A stretch of DNA of 64,000 bases from RH-AL1 sp964247745. Its GTDB lineage: Bacteria; Pseudomonadota; Alphaproteobacteria; Rhizobiales; Beijerinckiaceae. The translations under genes were made by a program, and so were the position numbers. The stretch spans positions 53,592 to 117,591 of the forward strand of contig CAXTVT010000002.1 in assembly GCA_964247745.1 (NCBI GenBank). Reading direction: 5' to 3'. The first letter of the stretch is position 1, and every line of letters begins with the position of its first letter. This document shows positions 9,423 to 20,380 of the stretch, in pieces. The notes beneath the pieces are model-generated. The model was given only the letters and a program-made list of their open reading frames with translations, was not told where the DNA came from and ran no database searches.

Positions 9423-9700
9423 TGTTCGCGATCGCTTTCGATCTCGTCGTCGCCGAGACGGCGAGGTCCCATCCGAAAGGTGTTCCCCAGGCCTATGCCG
9501 ATATCGGCGCGCGCCTTGGCGACTTCGGCTTCGAACGCGTTCAGGGCAGCCTCTATACGAACAAGTCCGAGGACCTGGCCAACTTGTTTGCGGCGATCAT
9601 GGCGTTGAAAGCCCTGCCATGGTTGTCAAGGTCGGTCCGTGACATCCGAGCATTCCGCGTCGAGCAATGGTCCGACTTCACAATGATCGTGAAGGCTTGA
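9422..9700 (+). CDS. vapD: VapD-like endoribonuclease
   Basis: A 92-residue protein with the VapD/Cas2-like ferredoxin fold. Visible family features: N-terminal strand MFAIAFDLV with an Asp at the end; AYADIGARLGDFGFERVQGSLY (helix, then the G-S-x-Y strand); and PWLSRSVRDIRAFRVEQWSD at the C-terminus. VapD proteins are mRNA-cutting ribonucleases, some of them toxins. The stop of the upstream DUF5397 gene overlaps this ATG (9422), indicating coupling. The pair sits between serS and surE in otherwise housekeeping DNA, suggesting a small inserted toxin-antitoxin-like module. Confidence 0.83.
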   Translation: MFAIAFDLVVAETARSHPKGVPQAYADIGARLGDFGFERVQGSLYTNKSEDLANLFAAIMALKALPWLSRSVRDIRAFRVEQWSDFTMIVKA

Positions 9701-9736
9701 GCCCACCTTCGACGCCTCTCGCGAAAGCCGAAATCG

Positions 9737-10519
9737 ATGCGCATCCTGATCACCAACGACGACGGCATCCACGCGCCGGGCCTCGCCGCGCTGGAGCGTA
9801 TCGCCGCGCAGGTCGCGGACGAGGTCTTCGTGGTCGCCCCCGAGATGGATCAGTCCGGTGTGGCGCATTCGCTCTCGGTCAACGATCCGCTGCGGCTGCG
9901 CAAGATCACCGAGACGCGCTACGCCCTCAAGGGCACGCCGACCGATTGCGTGATCATGGCGTTGCGCCACCTGCTCGAGAATCAGACGGTCGATCTCGTG
10001 CTGTCGGGCGTCAATGCCGGGCAGAACGTCGCCGAGGACGTCACCTATTCCGGCACGATCGCCGGAGCCATCGAGGGCACCATCCTCGGCGTCCCCTCGA
10101 TCGCGCTCAGCCAAGCCTACGGCCGCCACGCCTACGGCGGCAATCCGGGCGGTCGCGAGGGGCTCTCCTTCGACTGTGCCGAGGCGCACGGCGCAGCCGT
10201 GATCCGCAAGGTGATGGAGGCCGGCTTCGAGCGCGACGTGGTCATCAACGTCAATTTTCCGCCCTGCCTGCCCGAGGACGTCACTGGCGTCGCGGCGACG
10301 ATGCAGGGGCGGCGCGATGCGCAGATCGTGCGCATCGATCCGCGGCTCGACGGGCGCGGCAACCCCTATTATTGGATCGCCTTCGGCCGCAACAACGTGC
10401 AGGTGCGGCCCGGCACCGATCTCGAGGCGTTGGCGCAAAAGCGTATTTCGGTGACACCGCTGAAGCTCGACCTCACCGACGAGCCGACCGTGACGCGCTA
10501 CGCCCAGCTCTTCGGCTGA
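9737..10519 (+). CDS. surE: 5'/3'-nucleotidase SurE
   Basis: A 260-residue metal-dependent phosphatase of the survival-protein E family, acting on nucleoside monophosphates. The N-terminus MRILITNDDGIHAPGL carries the two metal-binding aspartates. VVAPEMDQSGVAHSLSVNDPLR, GTPTDCVIMAL and LVLSGVNAGQNVAEDVTYSGTIAGAIEG are the family core, and GVPSIALSQ follows. Length is normal. In many alphaproteobacteria serS, surE and pcm are neighbours, as here with the methyltransferase relative at 11 kb; the receiver gene interrupts that order. Confidence 0.98.
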   Translation: MRILITNDDGIHAPGLAALERIAAQVADEVFVVAPEMDQSGVAHSLSVNDPLRLRKITETRYALKGTPTDCVIMALRHLLENQTVDLVLSGVNAGQNVAEDVTYSGTIAGAIEGTILGVPSIALSQAYGRHAYGGNPGGREGLSFDCAEAHGAAVIRKVMEAGFERDVVINVNFPPCLPEDVTGVAATMQGRRDAQIVRIDPRLDGRGNPYYWIAFGRNNVQVRPGTDLEALAQKRISVTPLKLDLTDEPTVTRYAQLFG

Positions 10520-10613
10520 GGGCTCTTCACGATCTGGTAAGCCTAGCCGAGGCTAAGGCAGGTCCGCCGCTGAACCGCAAGTTGTGTCGATCGTTTTTTT
10601 CTCGAAGCGGGAG

Positions 10614-11012
10614 ATGACCATGTTGCTGCCCTACGCGAGAATCCTCATCGTCGACGACAGCGCCACCACGCGCCGCATCATTCGGAGCATGCTGCAGGGC
10701 GCCGGCTACCGAAATTTCGACGAGGCCGCCGACGGTGGCGAGGCGCTCGTCCTGCTCCGGTCCCGGAACTATGCTCTGGTGATCTGCGACTGGATGATGG
10801 TGCCGATGTCGGGGCTCGACCTCCTCGTCGCGATGCGCGCCTCGCCGGCGCTGCGCTTCACTCCCTTCGTGATGGCGACGGCCAAGGCGAAGCGCCGGTT
10901 CGCCTCGGTCGCTCGCGATCACGGGGCGACACGCTACCTGGAGAAGCCGTTCCAGCCGAGCGAGCTGCTCTCCTGCATCCACTCGATCTGGAGCGAGCGC
11001 CGCGCCGCCTGA
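10614..11012 (+). CDS. Single-domain response regulator (CheY-like)
   Basis: About 132 residues, only a receiver domain. ILIVDDSATTRRIIRSML gives the acidic pair, VICDWMMVPMSGLDLL the phospho-accepting Asp, MATAKAKR the Thr/Ser position, and TRYLEKPFQPSELL the conserved Lys-Pro. There is no output domain, so signalling must be through protein contact. ATG 10614 or 10620 is chosen because GGGAG lies just upstream; an in-frame GTG at 10584 would add ten residues. No kinase is adjacent. The hybrid kinase at 40.8 kb and the Hpt protein at 24.5 kb are possible but unproven partners. Confidence 0.88.
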   Translation: MTMLLPYARILIVDDSATTRRIIRSMLQGAGYRNFDEAADGGEALVLLRSRNYALVICDWMMVPMSGLDLLVAMRASPALRFTPFVMATAKAKRRFASVARDHGATRYLEKPFQPSELLSCIHSIWSERRAA

Positions 11013-11067
11013 GCTTGACGTCCCGGCGTCGAGGCGTACGAGCGGACATCCCGCGTGAGCGCCCGAC

Positions 11068-11736
11068 GTGCCTGCTGCCGTTCTGAACCCCTCGACGCAT
11101 CAGGACGAGTCGGCCGAAGCCAAGGCCGCCTTCCACCTGCGTCTGCGTGCTCGCGGCGTTCGCGACCTCGCCGTGCTGCGCGCCTTCGAGACGGTGCCGC
11201 GCGATCGCTTCGTGCCCGAGCGCTATACCGCGATGGCCGCCCGCGACCTGCCGCTGCCGATCGCCTGCGGGCAGACGACCCACGAGCCCTGGCTGCTGGC
11301 GCGCGCGGTGGAAGCGCTCGCCGTCGAGCCCGGCCACCGGGTGCTGGAGGTCGGCTCCGGCAGTGGCTACGTCACCGCCGTCATGGCGCAGCTGGCTGGC
11401 GAGGTGCTGGGCCTCGAGCGTTGGGCGAGCCTCGCCGAGGCAGCCCAGGCGCGGCTCGACGCGCTCGAGGCGGAGAACGCCACCGTGGTGTGGGCCGACG
11501 GCCTCGCCATGCCGTCCGCGATCGGACGTTTCGACAGGATCCTTGTCCACGCCGAGCTTCGGGAGCCGACGAAGCTCATCGAATTCTTGTCGCCTCACGG
11601 TCGCTTCGTTGCCGGACGATGCGGCGAGTTGGTCGTCCTCGATGGAGCCGGCGGAACCCGCAGCCTCGGCCCCTGTCCCTACGCCTTCCTCGCCGCCGGG
11701 TTGGCGGGGCGCCGGCGCGTGACTCCGGCCGGCTGA
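11068..11736 (+). CDS. pcm: Protein-L-isoaspartate O-methyltransferase family protein
   Basis: A 222-residue SAM-dependent methyltransferase starting at GTG 11068. LRARGVRDLAVLRAFETVPRD and FVPERYTAMAARDLPLPI are typical of the Pcm N-terminus, and CGQTTHEPWLLARAVEAL corresponds to the substrate-loop region. HRVLEVGSGSGYVTAVMAQL is the SAM-binding motif I. The family repairs isoaspartyl residues in damaged proteins; many alphaproteobacterial relatives are paralogues with unproven activity. The usual substrate-loop motif G-x-G-Q-T-I/V-S reads CGQTTHE here, a modest departure. Confidence 0.85.
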   Translation: MPAAVLNPSTHQDESAEAKAAFHLRLRARGVRDLAVLRAFETVPRDRFVPERYTAMAARDLPLPIACGQTTHEPWLLARAVEALAVEPGHRVLEVGSGSGYVTAVMAQLAGEVLGLERWASLAEAAQARLDALEAENATVVWADGLAMPSAIGRFDRILVHAELREPTKLIEFLSPHGRFVAGRCGELVVLDGAGGTRSLGPCPYAFLAAGLAGRRRVTPAG

Positions 11737-11773
11737 TTTCACGACATGGTTCGCGTTTTGCTCGGGTCGCCTC

Positions 11774-14452
<2,679 letters not shown>

Positions 14453-14496
14453 TCCAGCCGAGACACTTCGAAATCTCTCGCCGGGACGGCGATTGG

Positions 14497-14847
14497 TCAG
14501 GGATAGGAGTGGGCCGCGGGCGGCGCCGTGAAGGGTGCCTCGGGTTGCCAGTCCAGCACCGCATTGAGGCGCGCTGCGAGAGCGAAGTCCTTCTCGGTGA
14601 TTCCCCTCGGCCTATGAGTCGAGAGCTTGACGAGCAAGGTGTCGAAGCCGACGACCATCTCCGGGTGATGCCACGCCGCCTCGCAGAGATGGCCGACGGT
14701 TGTGACCAACATCAGCGTCGCCTTGAAGCTGGACGTGCGGAACGTCCGCCGCAGCGTGCCCTGCTCGAAGCTCCAAAGCGGCAGCGTAGCGAGGCGCTCG
14801 ACGATCTCGCCGTCGGAATAGACCGCCAAGCTCGCCGGCTTCGCCAC
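14497..14847 (-). CDS. Pterin-4a-carbinolamine dehydratase-like protein
   Basis: A 116-residue protein. The likely start is GTG 14847, two bases after the gcrA stop, giving VAKPASLAVYSDGEIVERLA. FRTSSFKATLMLVTTVGHLCE is the usual helix. The family active-site pattern H-H-P is present in AAWHHPEMVVGFDTLLVKL, and STHRPRGITEKDFALAARLN matches the C-terminal part (normally ending T-H-x2-G-x-T-x2-D). The enzyme recycles pterin cofactors after aromatic hydroxylation; in many alphaproteobacteria it exists without an obvious hydroxylase. Immediate coupling to gcrA suggests co-transcription. Confidence 0.85.
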   Translation of the reverse strand: MAKPASLAVYSDGEIVERLATLPLWSFEQGTLRRTFRTSSFKATLMLVTTVGHLCEAAWHHPEMVVGFDTLLVKLSTHRPRGITEKDFALAARLNAVLDWQPEAPFTAPPAAHSYP

Positions 14848-14849
14848 GA

Positions 14850-15371
14850 TCAGGCGATCTTGCGGGCGCGCCGATCCTGCGTGGGCTGATAGGCCATGCG
14901 GCTGTGGAAAGCGCAGTAGGGCCCATCGCCGATGGGCGCCTTGCCGCCGCAGTAGCGAAACTCCGACGACGACGGATCGCCGACCGGCCAGCGGCACATG
15001 GACTCGCGCAAATCCATGATGGTGACGTTTTCGGCCATCGGCACGACGTTGTCGCCGCTGGATCGATAGGGCTGCGGCGCCGACGCCGGGCGGCTCTGCA
15101 AGGCGATGGCGAGATTGCCACGCATCGGCATCGCCGTCGGGCGCTGCAGCGGCTGGCGACTCGGGTCGGCGGACGGCTTGGTCGGGCGACGCGCGCCCGC
15201 GGCTACCGCGACGGGCGCCTTGACCCGGCCGGACATTCCGAGCCGGTGCACCTTGCCGATCACCGCGTTGCGGGTGACGCCTCCCGCGAGTTCGGCCGCG
15301 ATCCGGCTCGCGCTCAAACCCTCGAGCCAGAGCTTACGAAGAAGCTCCACTCGCTCTTCGGTCCAGGACAT
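14850..15371 (-). CDS. gcrA: GcrA cell-cycle regulator
   Basis: A 173-residue transcription factor. The start at ATG 15371 follows AAGAGGTG and yields the family N-terminus MSWTEERVELLRKLW. The helix-turn-helix region GLSASRIAAELAGGVTRNAV and IGKVHRLGMSGR are diagnostic. A basic, proline-rich linker follows, then the conserved C-terminal zinc-like domain DLRESMCRWPVGDPSSSEFRYCGGKAP with CAFHSRMAY. In Caulobacter GcrA binds sigma70 and activates promoters carrying CcrM-methylated GANTC sites. GANTC sites lie in the upstream region here. The pterin dehydratase gene follows directly. Confidence 0.96.
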   Translation of the reverse strand: MSWTEERVELLRKLWLEGLSASRIAAELAGGVTRNAVIGKVHRLGMSGRVKAPVAVAAGARRPTKPSADPSRQPLQRPTAMPMRGNLAIALQSRPASAPQPYRSSGDNVVPMAENVTIMDLRESMCRWPVGDPSSSEFRYCGGKAPIGDGPYCAFHSRMAYQPTQDRRARKIA

Positions 15372-15744
15372 CACCTCTTCTTTGCCGATGCTGCCGTCCG
15401 CCATAGTATGGTCCGCCTGCTTGGGTCCGTGGTCGTTTGGACGGCAGCCTCGCTCCGATGTGCAGGCGCATAGCGACAAGCCGGAAAAGACCGGTCGCGT
15501 CGAACGCTGGCACGCTTGAAGTTAAAGCCGCTGCACGAGATGTCGTGGCCGACAGGAGGAAAGCTACACTAGCCGTTGAATCGGGCGCAAGAGTCGTAAC
15601 GGCTTGTTAAGTGTTTTCAACAAGAGCCTGCGTTGACGTCTTGGCTTGATCGAACAGTCCCGAATCGAAGCGGGAACAAACCGGAATCGATCTGCGAAAG
15701 CTTACCGAGGGTGAAGCGCTGGCAAGGAGCGGTGGGCTCCTTCC
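15372..15744 (-). promoter_or_regulatory. gcrA upstream region with four GANTC sites
   Basis: This 373-bp gap between gcrA and tsaD holds no convincing gene. Four GANTC methylation sites occur: 15578-15582, 15591-15595, 15662-15666 and 15684-15688. A possible minus-strand promoter is TTGCGC at 15590-15585, an 18-bp spacer, then TAGCTT at 15566-15561. The 15578 GANTC site falls inside that spacer, as at known GcrA/CcrM-controlled promoters. An imperfect hairpin (CTTGTT 15603-15608 with AACAAG 15619-15624) lies nearby. Site positions are observed; the promoter is inferred. Confidence 0.5.
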
Positions 15745-16803
15745 TCACGCCTTGCCGTGATGTGCCGCCTCGCCCTGGGCGTCGAGCGGCCACCGCGGCC
15801 GGGCGGCGAAGGTCATGTCGTCGGTGAGGCCGAGCGCGAGCCGCTCCAGCCCGGCCCAGGCGATCATCGCGCCATTGTCGGTGCAGAGCTTCGGTGGCGG
15901 GATGACAAGGCGCAGCCCGGCTTCGCCGCAGAAGCGCGCCATCGCGCGGCGGATGGCATCGTTGGACGCGACACCACCCGCCGCCACGATCGCCTCGCAC
16001 GGGCCGACCTTCTCGCGAAACAGCCGCGTCGCGACGCGAATGCGATCGATGATCGTGTCGACCACGGCGGCCTGGAACGAGGCGCAGAGATCGTTCACGT
16101 CGGTGGCGGTCAGCGGCTTGATATCGTCGGCGGCGAGACGCACCGCCGTCTTGAGACCGGACAGCGAGAAGTCCGGCCGAGGTCGTCCGAGCATCGGGCG
16201 CGGGAAGGCGAAGCGCTCGGGATCGCCTCCGGCGGCGTGACGCTCCACCAGCGGACCGCCGGGATAGGGCAGGCCGAGCATCTTGGCGATCTTGTCGAAG
16301 GCCTCGCCAACGGCATCGTCGAGCGTGGCGCCGAGACGAAGATAGTCGCCCACGCCCTTGACGGCGACCAGCTGGGTGTGGCCGCCCGAGACGAGCAGCA
16401 GCAGATACGGGAAGGGCACCTGGTCGGTCAGCCGCGGCGTGAGCGCGTGGGCTTCGAGATGATTGATCGCGACGAAAGGCTTGTGCAGCGCCAGAGCCAG
16501 CGCCTTGCCGGCGGTGAGTCCGACGATGACGCCGCCGATGAGGCCAGGGCCGGCGGCGGCGGCGATGCCGTCGACCTGCTTGATGGTCATGCCGGCTTTC
16601 TCCACCGCGCGGATGATCAGCCTGTCGAGCACGTCGACGTGGGCGCGCGCGGCGATCTCCGGAACCACGCCGCCGTAGGCCGCGTGTTGCCGGATCTGGC
16701 TCATCACCTCGTTCGAAAGGATCTCGGCCGTGCCGTCGGACCGCCGCTCCACGATCGCCGCCGCCGTCTCGTCGCAGGTCGTCTCGATCCCAAGGACGCG
16801 CAT
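15745..16803 (-). CDS. tsaD: tRNA N6-threonylcarbamoyladenosine transferase TsaD
   Basis: A 352-residue ASKHA-fold enzyme that transfers the threonylcarbamoyl group to A37 of ANN-decoding tRNAs with TsaB/TsaE. The start at ATG 16803 follows GGAGAG at 5-nt spacing and gives MRVLGIETTCDETAAAIVE. The metal-binding H-x3-H lies in INHLEAHAL. LLLVSGGHTQLV, GEAFDKIAKMLGLPYPGGP, FSLSGLKTAV and VAAGGVASNDAIRRAM are the family signatures. Length is standard. It is transcribed toward gcrA; its neighbour upstream is the PfkB kinase. Confidence 0.98.
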   Translation of the reverse strand: MRVLGIETTCDETAAAIVERRSDGTAEILSNEVMSQIRQHAAYGGVVPEIAARAHVDVLDRLIIRAVEKAGMTIKQVDGIAAAAGPGLIGGVIVGLTAGKALALALHKPFVAINHLEAHALTPRLTDQVPFPYLLLLVSGGHTQLVAVKGVGDYLRLGATLDDAVGEAFDKIAKMLGLPYPGGPLVERHAAGGDPERFAFPRPMLGRPRPDFSLSGLKTAVRLAADDIKPLTATDVNDLCASFQAAVVDTIIDRIRVATRLFREKVGPCEAIVAAGGVASNDAIRRAMARFCGEAGLRLVIPPPKLCTDNGAMIAWAGLERLALGLTDDMTFAARPRWPLDAQGEAAHHGKA

Positions 16804-16889
16804 TCGGCTCTCCATCCGAGCGGGAGCATAGGATGTGTCGGGTGGGTTGCCCACCCTGGTGATGGCCGAGCTTGCGTGGGCGCCGATCG

Positions 16890-17849
16890 TCAGCGTGCCA
16901 TCAGGCGTTCCACCGCTTCGCGATCGGGCAGGGCGGGAATGGCGCCGCGTTTCGTGGTGGCCAAGGCGCCGGCGGCGCAGGCGAAGCGGACGATCCGGGC
17001 CAGCATCGCGCGGTCCAGGACGTCGAGGTCGCGGTACGCGACGAGGCCGGCGAGAAGCGCGGCGGTGAAGGCATCACCGGCACCGGTGGTGTCGACGGCG
17101 TCGATGGCGAAGCCCGGCTCCTCGCCGTCCTCGATCGAGTCGAGCCACAGGCAGCCGCGGCTGCCGCGGGTCACCGCCATCAGCTCGAGGGCGGGGTGCC
17201 AGAGGGCGCGGGCGGCCTCGACGAGGTCGCAACTGTCGCCCTGGAGGAAGCGCACCTCGTCTTCGGCGAGCTTGACGACGTTGGCCCGGGAAAGCCCGAG
17301 CGCGATGCCCTCGCGCGCCGCACCGGCATCCGGCCAGAGTGCGAGACGAAGGTTGGGGTCGAAACTGACTCGCACGCCGTGGCGGTGGGCGAGGTCGATC
17401 GCGTGCAGGGTCGCGGCGCGAGCCGGCTCGGCGACGAGGCTGATCGAGCCGAAGTGCATCAGCTTGGCGTCGCGGATCGCCGCCTCGTCGATGTCGCCCG
17501 GCGCGAGCCGCGAATGTGCTGCGGGGTGGCCGTAGAAAAGAAAGTCGCGATCGCCGTCGGCTTGGAGCGACACCAAGGCCAAAGCCGTCGGCGCGTCCGC
17601 GGTGATCCGCAGCCCCCGCGTCGCCACGCCTTCGCGGGCCAGCGTGTCGGCGAGGAAGCGCCCGAAGACGTCGTCCCCGACCATGCCGATGAAGCCCGCC
17701 GAGACGCCGAGCCGGGCGAGCCCGACGGCGACGTTGGCCGGTGCGCCGCCGGCCGCCTTGACGAAGGTGTCGGCTTGTCCGAGCCCGATGCCGGTGCGTG
17801 TCGGCACCATGTCGATCAAGGCCTCGCCCAGGCAGAGCGCCTCTGTCAC
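16890..17849 (-). CDS. PfkB-family carbohydrate kinase (fructokinase-like)
   Basis: A 319-residue sugar kinase. It starts at GTG 17849, one base after the ABC-transporter stop, so translation is probably coupled. VTEALCLGEALIDMVP and AGGAPANVAVGLARLG form the PfkB N-terminal signature. RVSFDPNLRLALWPD and the catalytic anion-hole motif DTTGAGDAFTAALL form the second signature, with the base Asp in GDAF. The sequence is closest in style to fructokinases or 2-keto-3-deoxygluconate kinases; the sugar is not certain. Coupling to an iron-group ABC transporter is odd. Confidence 0.88.
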   Translation of the reverse strand: MTEALCLGEALIDMVPTRTGIGLGQADTFVKAAGGAPANVAVGLARLGVSAGFIGMVGDDVFGRFLADTLAREGVATRGLRITADAPTALALVSLQADGDRDFLFYGHPAAHSRLAPGDIDEAAIRDAKLMHFGSISLVAEPARAATLHAIDLAHRHGVRVSFDPNLRLALWPDAGAAREGIALGLSRANVVKLAEDEVRFLQGDSCDLVEAARALWHPALELMAVTRGSRGCLWLDSIEDGEEPGFAIDAVDTTGAGDAFTAALLAGLVAYRDLDVLDRAMLARIVRFACAAGALATTKRGAIPALPDREAVERLMAR

Positions 17850-17850
17850 C

Positions 17851-19554
17851 TCAGGCCTCGTGCAGCGCGTGGTAGAGGCCGCGGGCCTCGAGCAGCTCCT
17901 CGTGGCGGCCGATCTCGGCGATGCCATCGGGCGTCATCACGACGATGCGGTCGGCGTTGCGCACCGTTGCGAGGCGGTGGGCGATGACCAGCGTGGTGCG
18001 GCCCTGCTCGAGCTCGGCGAAGGAGCGCTGGATTTCGCGCTCGGTCGCCGTATCGAGCGCCGACGTCGCCTCGTCCAGGATGAGGATCGGTGGGTCCTTG
18101 AGGAAGATGCGAGCGATGGCGAGGCGCTGCTTCTGTCCGCCCGAAAGCTTCACCCCGCGCTCGCCTACGAGCGTGTCGAGCCCGTCGGGCAGGGCGGCGA
18201 TCATCGTATCGAGCCGGGCGCGGCGGGCGGCGGCGACGATCTCCGCCTCGGAGGCTTCGAGCCGCCCGTAGGCGATGTTCTCGCGAATGGTGCCGCCGAA
18301 CAGGAAAACGTCCTGCTGCACGATGCCGATCTGCCGGCGCAGCGAGGCCAGCGTCAAGGCACGCACGTCGATGCCATCGATGGTGATGCGACCGGCCTCG
18401 ACGTCGTAGAAGCGCGGCAGCAGCGAGCAGAGCGTGGTCTTGCCGGCGCCGGACGGCCCGACGAAGGCGACCGTCTCGCCCCGGCGGATCGTCAGGTCGA
18501 AGTCTCGGATCACCGGTCGTTCCGCGGCGTAGCCGAAGCCCACGCGTTCGAAGCGGATCGCTTCGGCGAAAGGATCGGCCGCCGCGGCGCCGGGCGCCTC
18601 GACGACGTCGGGCTCGGTGGCGAGCAGCTCGCGGAAGCGGCGGAAGCCGGCGACGCCTTTGGGGTAGCTCTCGATGACCGCCGCGATCTTGTCGAGCGGG
18701 CGATAGAACACGCCGAGCAGCAAGAGAAAGCCGACGAAGCCGCCGATGGTGAGGCCGCCGCCCACCACGAAGAAGGTGCCCGCGAGCATCACCACGATCT
18801 GCACGAGGCGCATGCCGAGGTAGTTCACGGTGATCGCGCCGGCCATGATCTTGTAGGCCTCGAGCTTGGCGTCGCGGTAGCCGCGATTGTCTCGCGCGAA
18901 CAGCTCTCGCTCGTGGTCCTCGTTGGCGAAGGCCTTCACCGCGCGGATGCCGCCGATGTTCTCCTCGAGCCGCGCGTTGAAGGCGCCGACGCGGGCGAAC
19001 TGCGCCCGCCAGTTGCGCTCCATCGCGGCGCCGTAGCGCGTGCCGACGCCGACCCCGATGGGCACCACCGCTGCCGTGACCAGCGCCAGCGGCCAGTGCA
19101 CAAACAGCATCAGGATGAAGGCGCCCGTCAGGGTCATCAGAGCGATGAACAGGTCTTCGGGACCATGGTGGGCGACCTCGCCGATCTCCTCGAGATCCTT
19201 GGTGACGCGGGCGACGAGATGCCCGGTCTTCTGCCCGTCGTAAAAACGAAACGACAGTGTCTGCAGGTGGTCGAACGCCTGCCGGCGCATCTCGGTCTCG
19301 ATCTCGATGCCGAGCACGTGACCCCAATATGTCACCACCACGTTGAGGCCGGCGGCGGTGGCGTAGATCGCGACGAGGCCGATCACCGCCAACCAAATCA
19401 GGCCCCAGTCGTGGCGCGGCAGCAGCGTGTCGACGAAAGTCTTGACCGCCATCGGAAAGCCGAGCTCGAGCAAACCCGAGACCACGGCGCAGCCGAAGTC
19501 GAGCAGGAACAGCCGGCGGTGCGGGCGGTAATAGGCGAGAAAAGCTTTGAGCAC
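17851..19554 (-). CDS. ABC transporter, fused permease and ATPase
   Basis: A 567-residue half-transporter. Residues 1-310 are six membrane helices of the exporter (MsbA-like) type, with the coupling region LSFRFYDGQKTGHLVARVTKD. The ATPase follows with Walker A GPSGAGKT (near 375), Q-loop IGIVQQDVFLFGGTIRENI, signature LSGGQKQRLAIARI, Walker B ILILDEATSALD and H-loop VIAHRL. It should work as a homodimer in the inner membrane. Its place directly downstream of the FhuF-like reductase and TonB receptor suggests siderophore traffic, either export of a made siderophore or import by an exporter-type pump; substrate is inferred. Confidence 0.92.
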   Translation of the reverse strand: MLKAFLAYYRPHRRLFLLDFGCAVVSGLLELGFPMAVKTFVDTLLPRHDWGLIWLAVIGLVAIYATAAGLNVVVTYWGHVLGIEIETEMRRQAFDHLQTLSFRFYDGQKTGHLVARVTKDLEEIGEVAHHGPEDLFIALMTLTGAFILMLFVHWPLALVTAAVVPIGVGVGTRYGAAMERNWRAQFARVGAFNARLEENIGGIRAVKAFANEDHERELFARDNRGYRDAKLEAYKIMAGAITVNYLGMRLVQIVVMLAGTFFVVGGGLTIGGFVGFLLLLGVFYRPLDKIAAVIESYPKGVAGFRRFRELLATEPDVVEAPGAAAADPFAEAIRFERVGFGYAAERPVIRDFDLTIRRGETVAFVGPSGAGKTTLCSLLPRFYDVEAGRITIDGIDVRALTLASLRRQIGIVQQDVFLFGGTIRENIAYGRLEASEAEIVAAARRARLDTMIAALPDGLDTLVGERGVKLSGGQKQRLAIARIFLKDPPILILDEATSALDTATEREIQRSFAELEQGRTTLVIAHRLATVRNADRIVVMTPDGIAEIGRHEELLEARGLYHALHEA

Positions 19555-19563
19555 CGACGGGAC

Positions 19564-20262
19564 TTAACGCGTTCGGTCCGCCGAGGCCATGTCGTTGCGA
19601 GGGCACAGCGCGCCGCAGTCCGGAACGCCCGGCAAACGGTAGCGCAGGCAGCAGACGCGGCGGACGCACGCACCCTGGTCGTTGCGCCGAAGACGATAGG
19701 CGAGGCGGCACGCTCCGGCGCTGCCATCAAGGAGGGCTCGCGCCTCGCCCCGCGCTTCGGCTACCGTGTCGACGCCTTCGAGTTCGTCCAGCGCCCAGTC
19801 CAGGATCGCCGCCGCATTGGCCCAGACGATGCGCGGCGACAGGCCGGTTCGTGAGGCACAAAGCGCCGCGAAGGGCGCGAGGTGACCGTCGACCAAGGTC
19901 TGGAAACGGCAGGCACTCGCCGTCCGAGGGCCGCCGTGGGGAAGCAGAAAGGCGGCGAGGCCGGTCTCGCTCGTCGCCAAGCCAAGCTCCTCGAAGCCGA
20001 CGGGCAACACCCGATCGCGACAGAGCAGGGCGGCCGTGGACGGAACGATCAGGGCCGTGAGGTAGTAGAGCGACCAGAAGGAGACCAAAGCCGCGCGATC
20101 GGGATCATGGAAGCGAGCGGCAAAGGCGTCCAGGACCGCATCGAATTGCGCGGCGTCGCCGAGCCGGCACGCGCGCACACAATCCGGCGGACAGCCCACC
20201 GTCATGCCGGCGCACGACGACGCGAGACTCGGCGGCAGGCTATCGACGAAGTCGAGGTTCAT
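19564..20262 (-). CDS. FhuF-like siderophore-iron reductase
   Basis: A 232-residue cytoplasmic protein of the FhuF group, which releases iron from hydroxamate siderophores by reduction. The diagnostic C-terminal 2Fe-2S binding pattern is C-C-x10-C-x2-C, seen in VCCLRYRLPGVPDCGALCP. An upstream region GGPRTASACRFQTLVDGHLAPF matches the substrate-binding core. It lies 9 nt upstream of the ABC-transporter start in the same direction, and downstream of the TonB receptor, forming an iron-acquisition operon. Start choice: the ATG at 20262 gives the expected length of about 230-260. Confidence 0.85.
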   Translation of the reverse strand: MNLDFVDSLPPSLASSCAGMTVGCPPDCVRACRLGDAAQFDAVLDAFAARFHDPDRAALVSFWSLYYLTALIVPSTAALLCRDRVLPVGFEELGLATSETGLAAFLLPHGGPRTASACRFQTLVDGHLAPFAALCASRTGLSPRIVWANAAAILDWALDELEGVDTVAEARGEARALLDGSAGACRLAYRLRRNDQGACVRRVCCLRYRLPGVPDCGALCPRNDMASADRTR

Positions 20263-20380
20263 GCAGGGCGGATGTCGTGCGCTTCACGGCGCCGGCAAGC
20301 ACGGCAATGCCGCGACGCACTCTGTCGCTCGCGGCCGGGCGACATTCGCGGCTTCGCCGTCGGACCGGTGGAGCTCGGCC

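Noticed and set aside
15601..15624. Hairpin CTTGTT/AACAAG as a tsaD terminator
   Set aside because: Arms are short, one base interrupts the extended stem and no T-run follows on the minus strand.
15757..17535. 592-codon plus-strand frame opposite tsaD and the PfkB kinase
   Set aside because: Spans two recognised minus-strand genes and shows no family features.
17602..19854. 750-codon plus-strand frame opposite the ABC transporter
   Set aside because: Mirror of a gene with full ABC motifs; composition is that of an antisense shadow.
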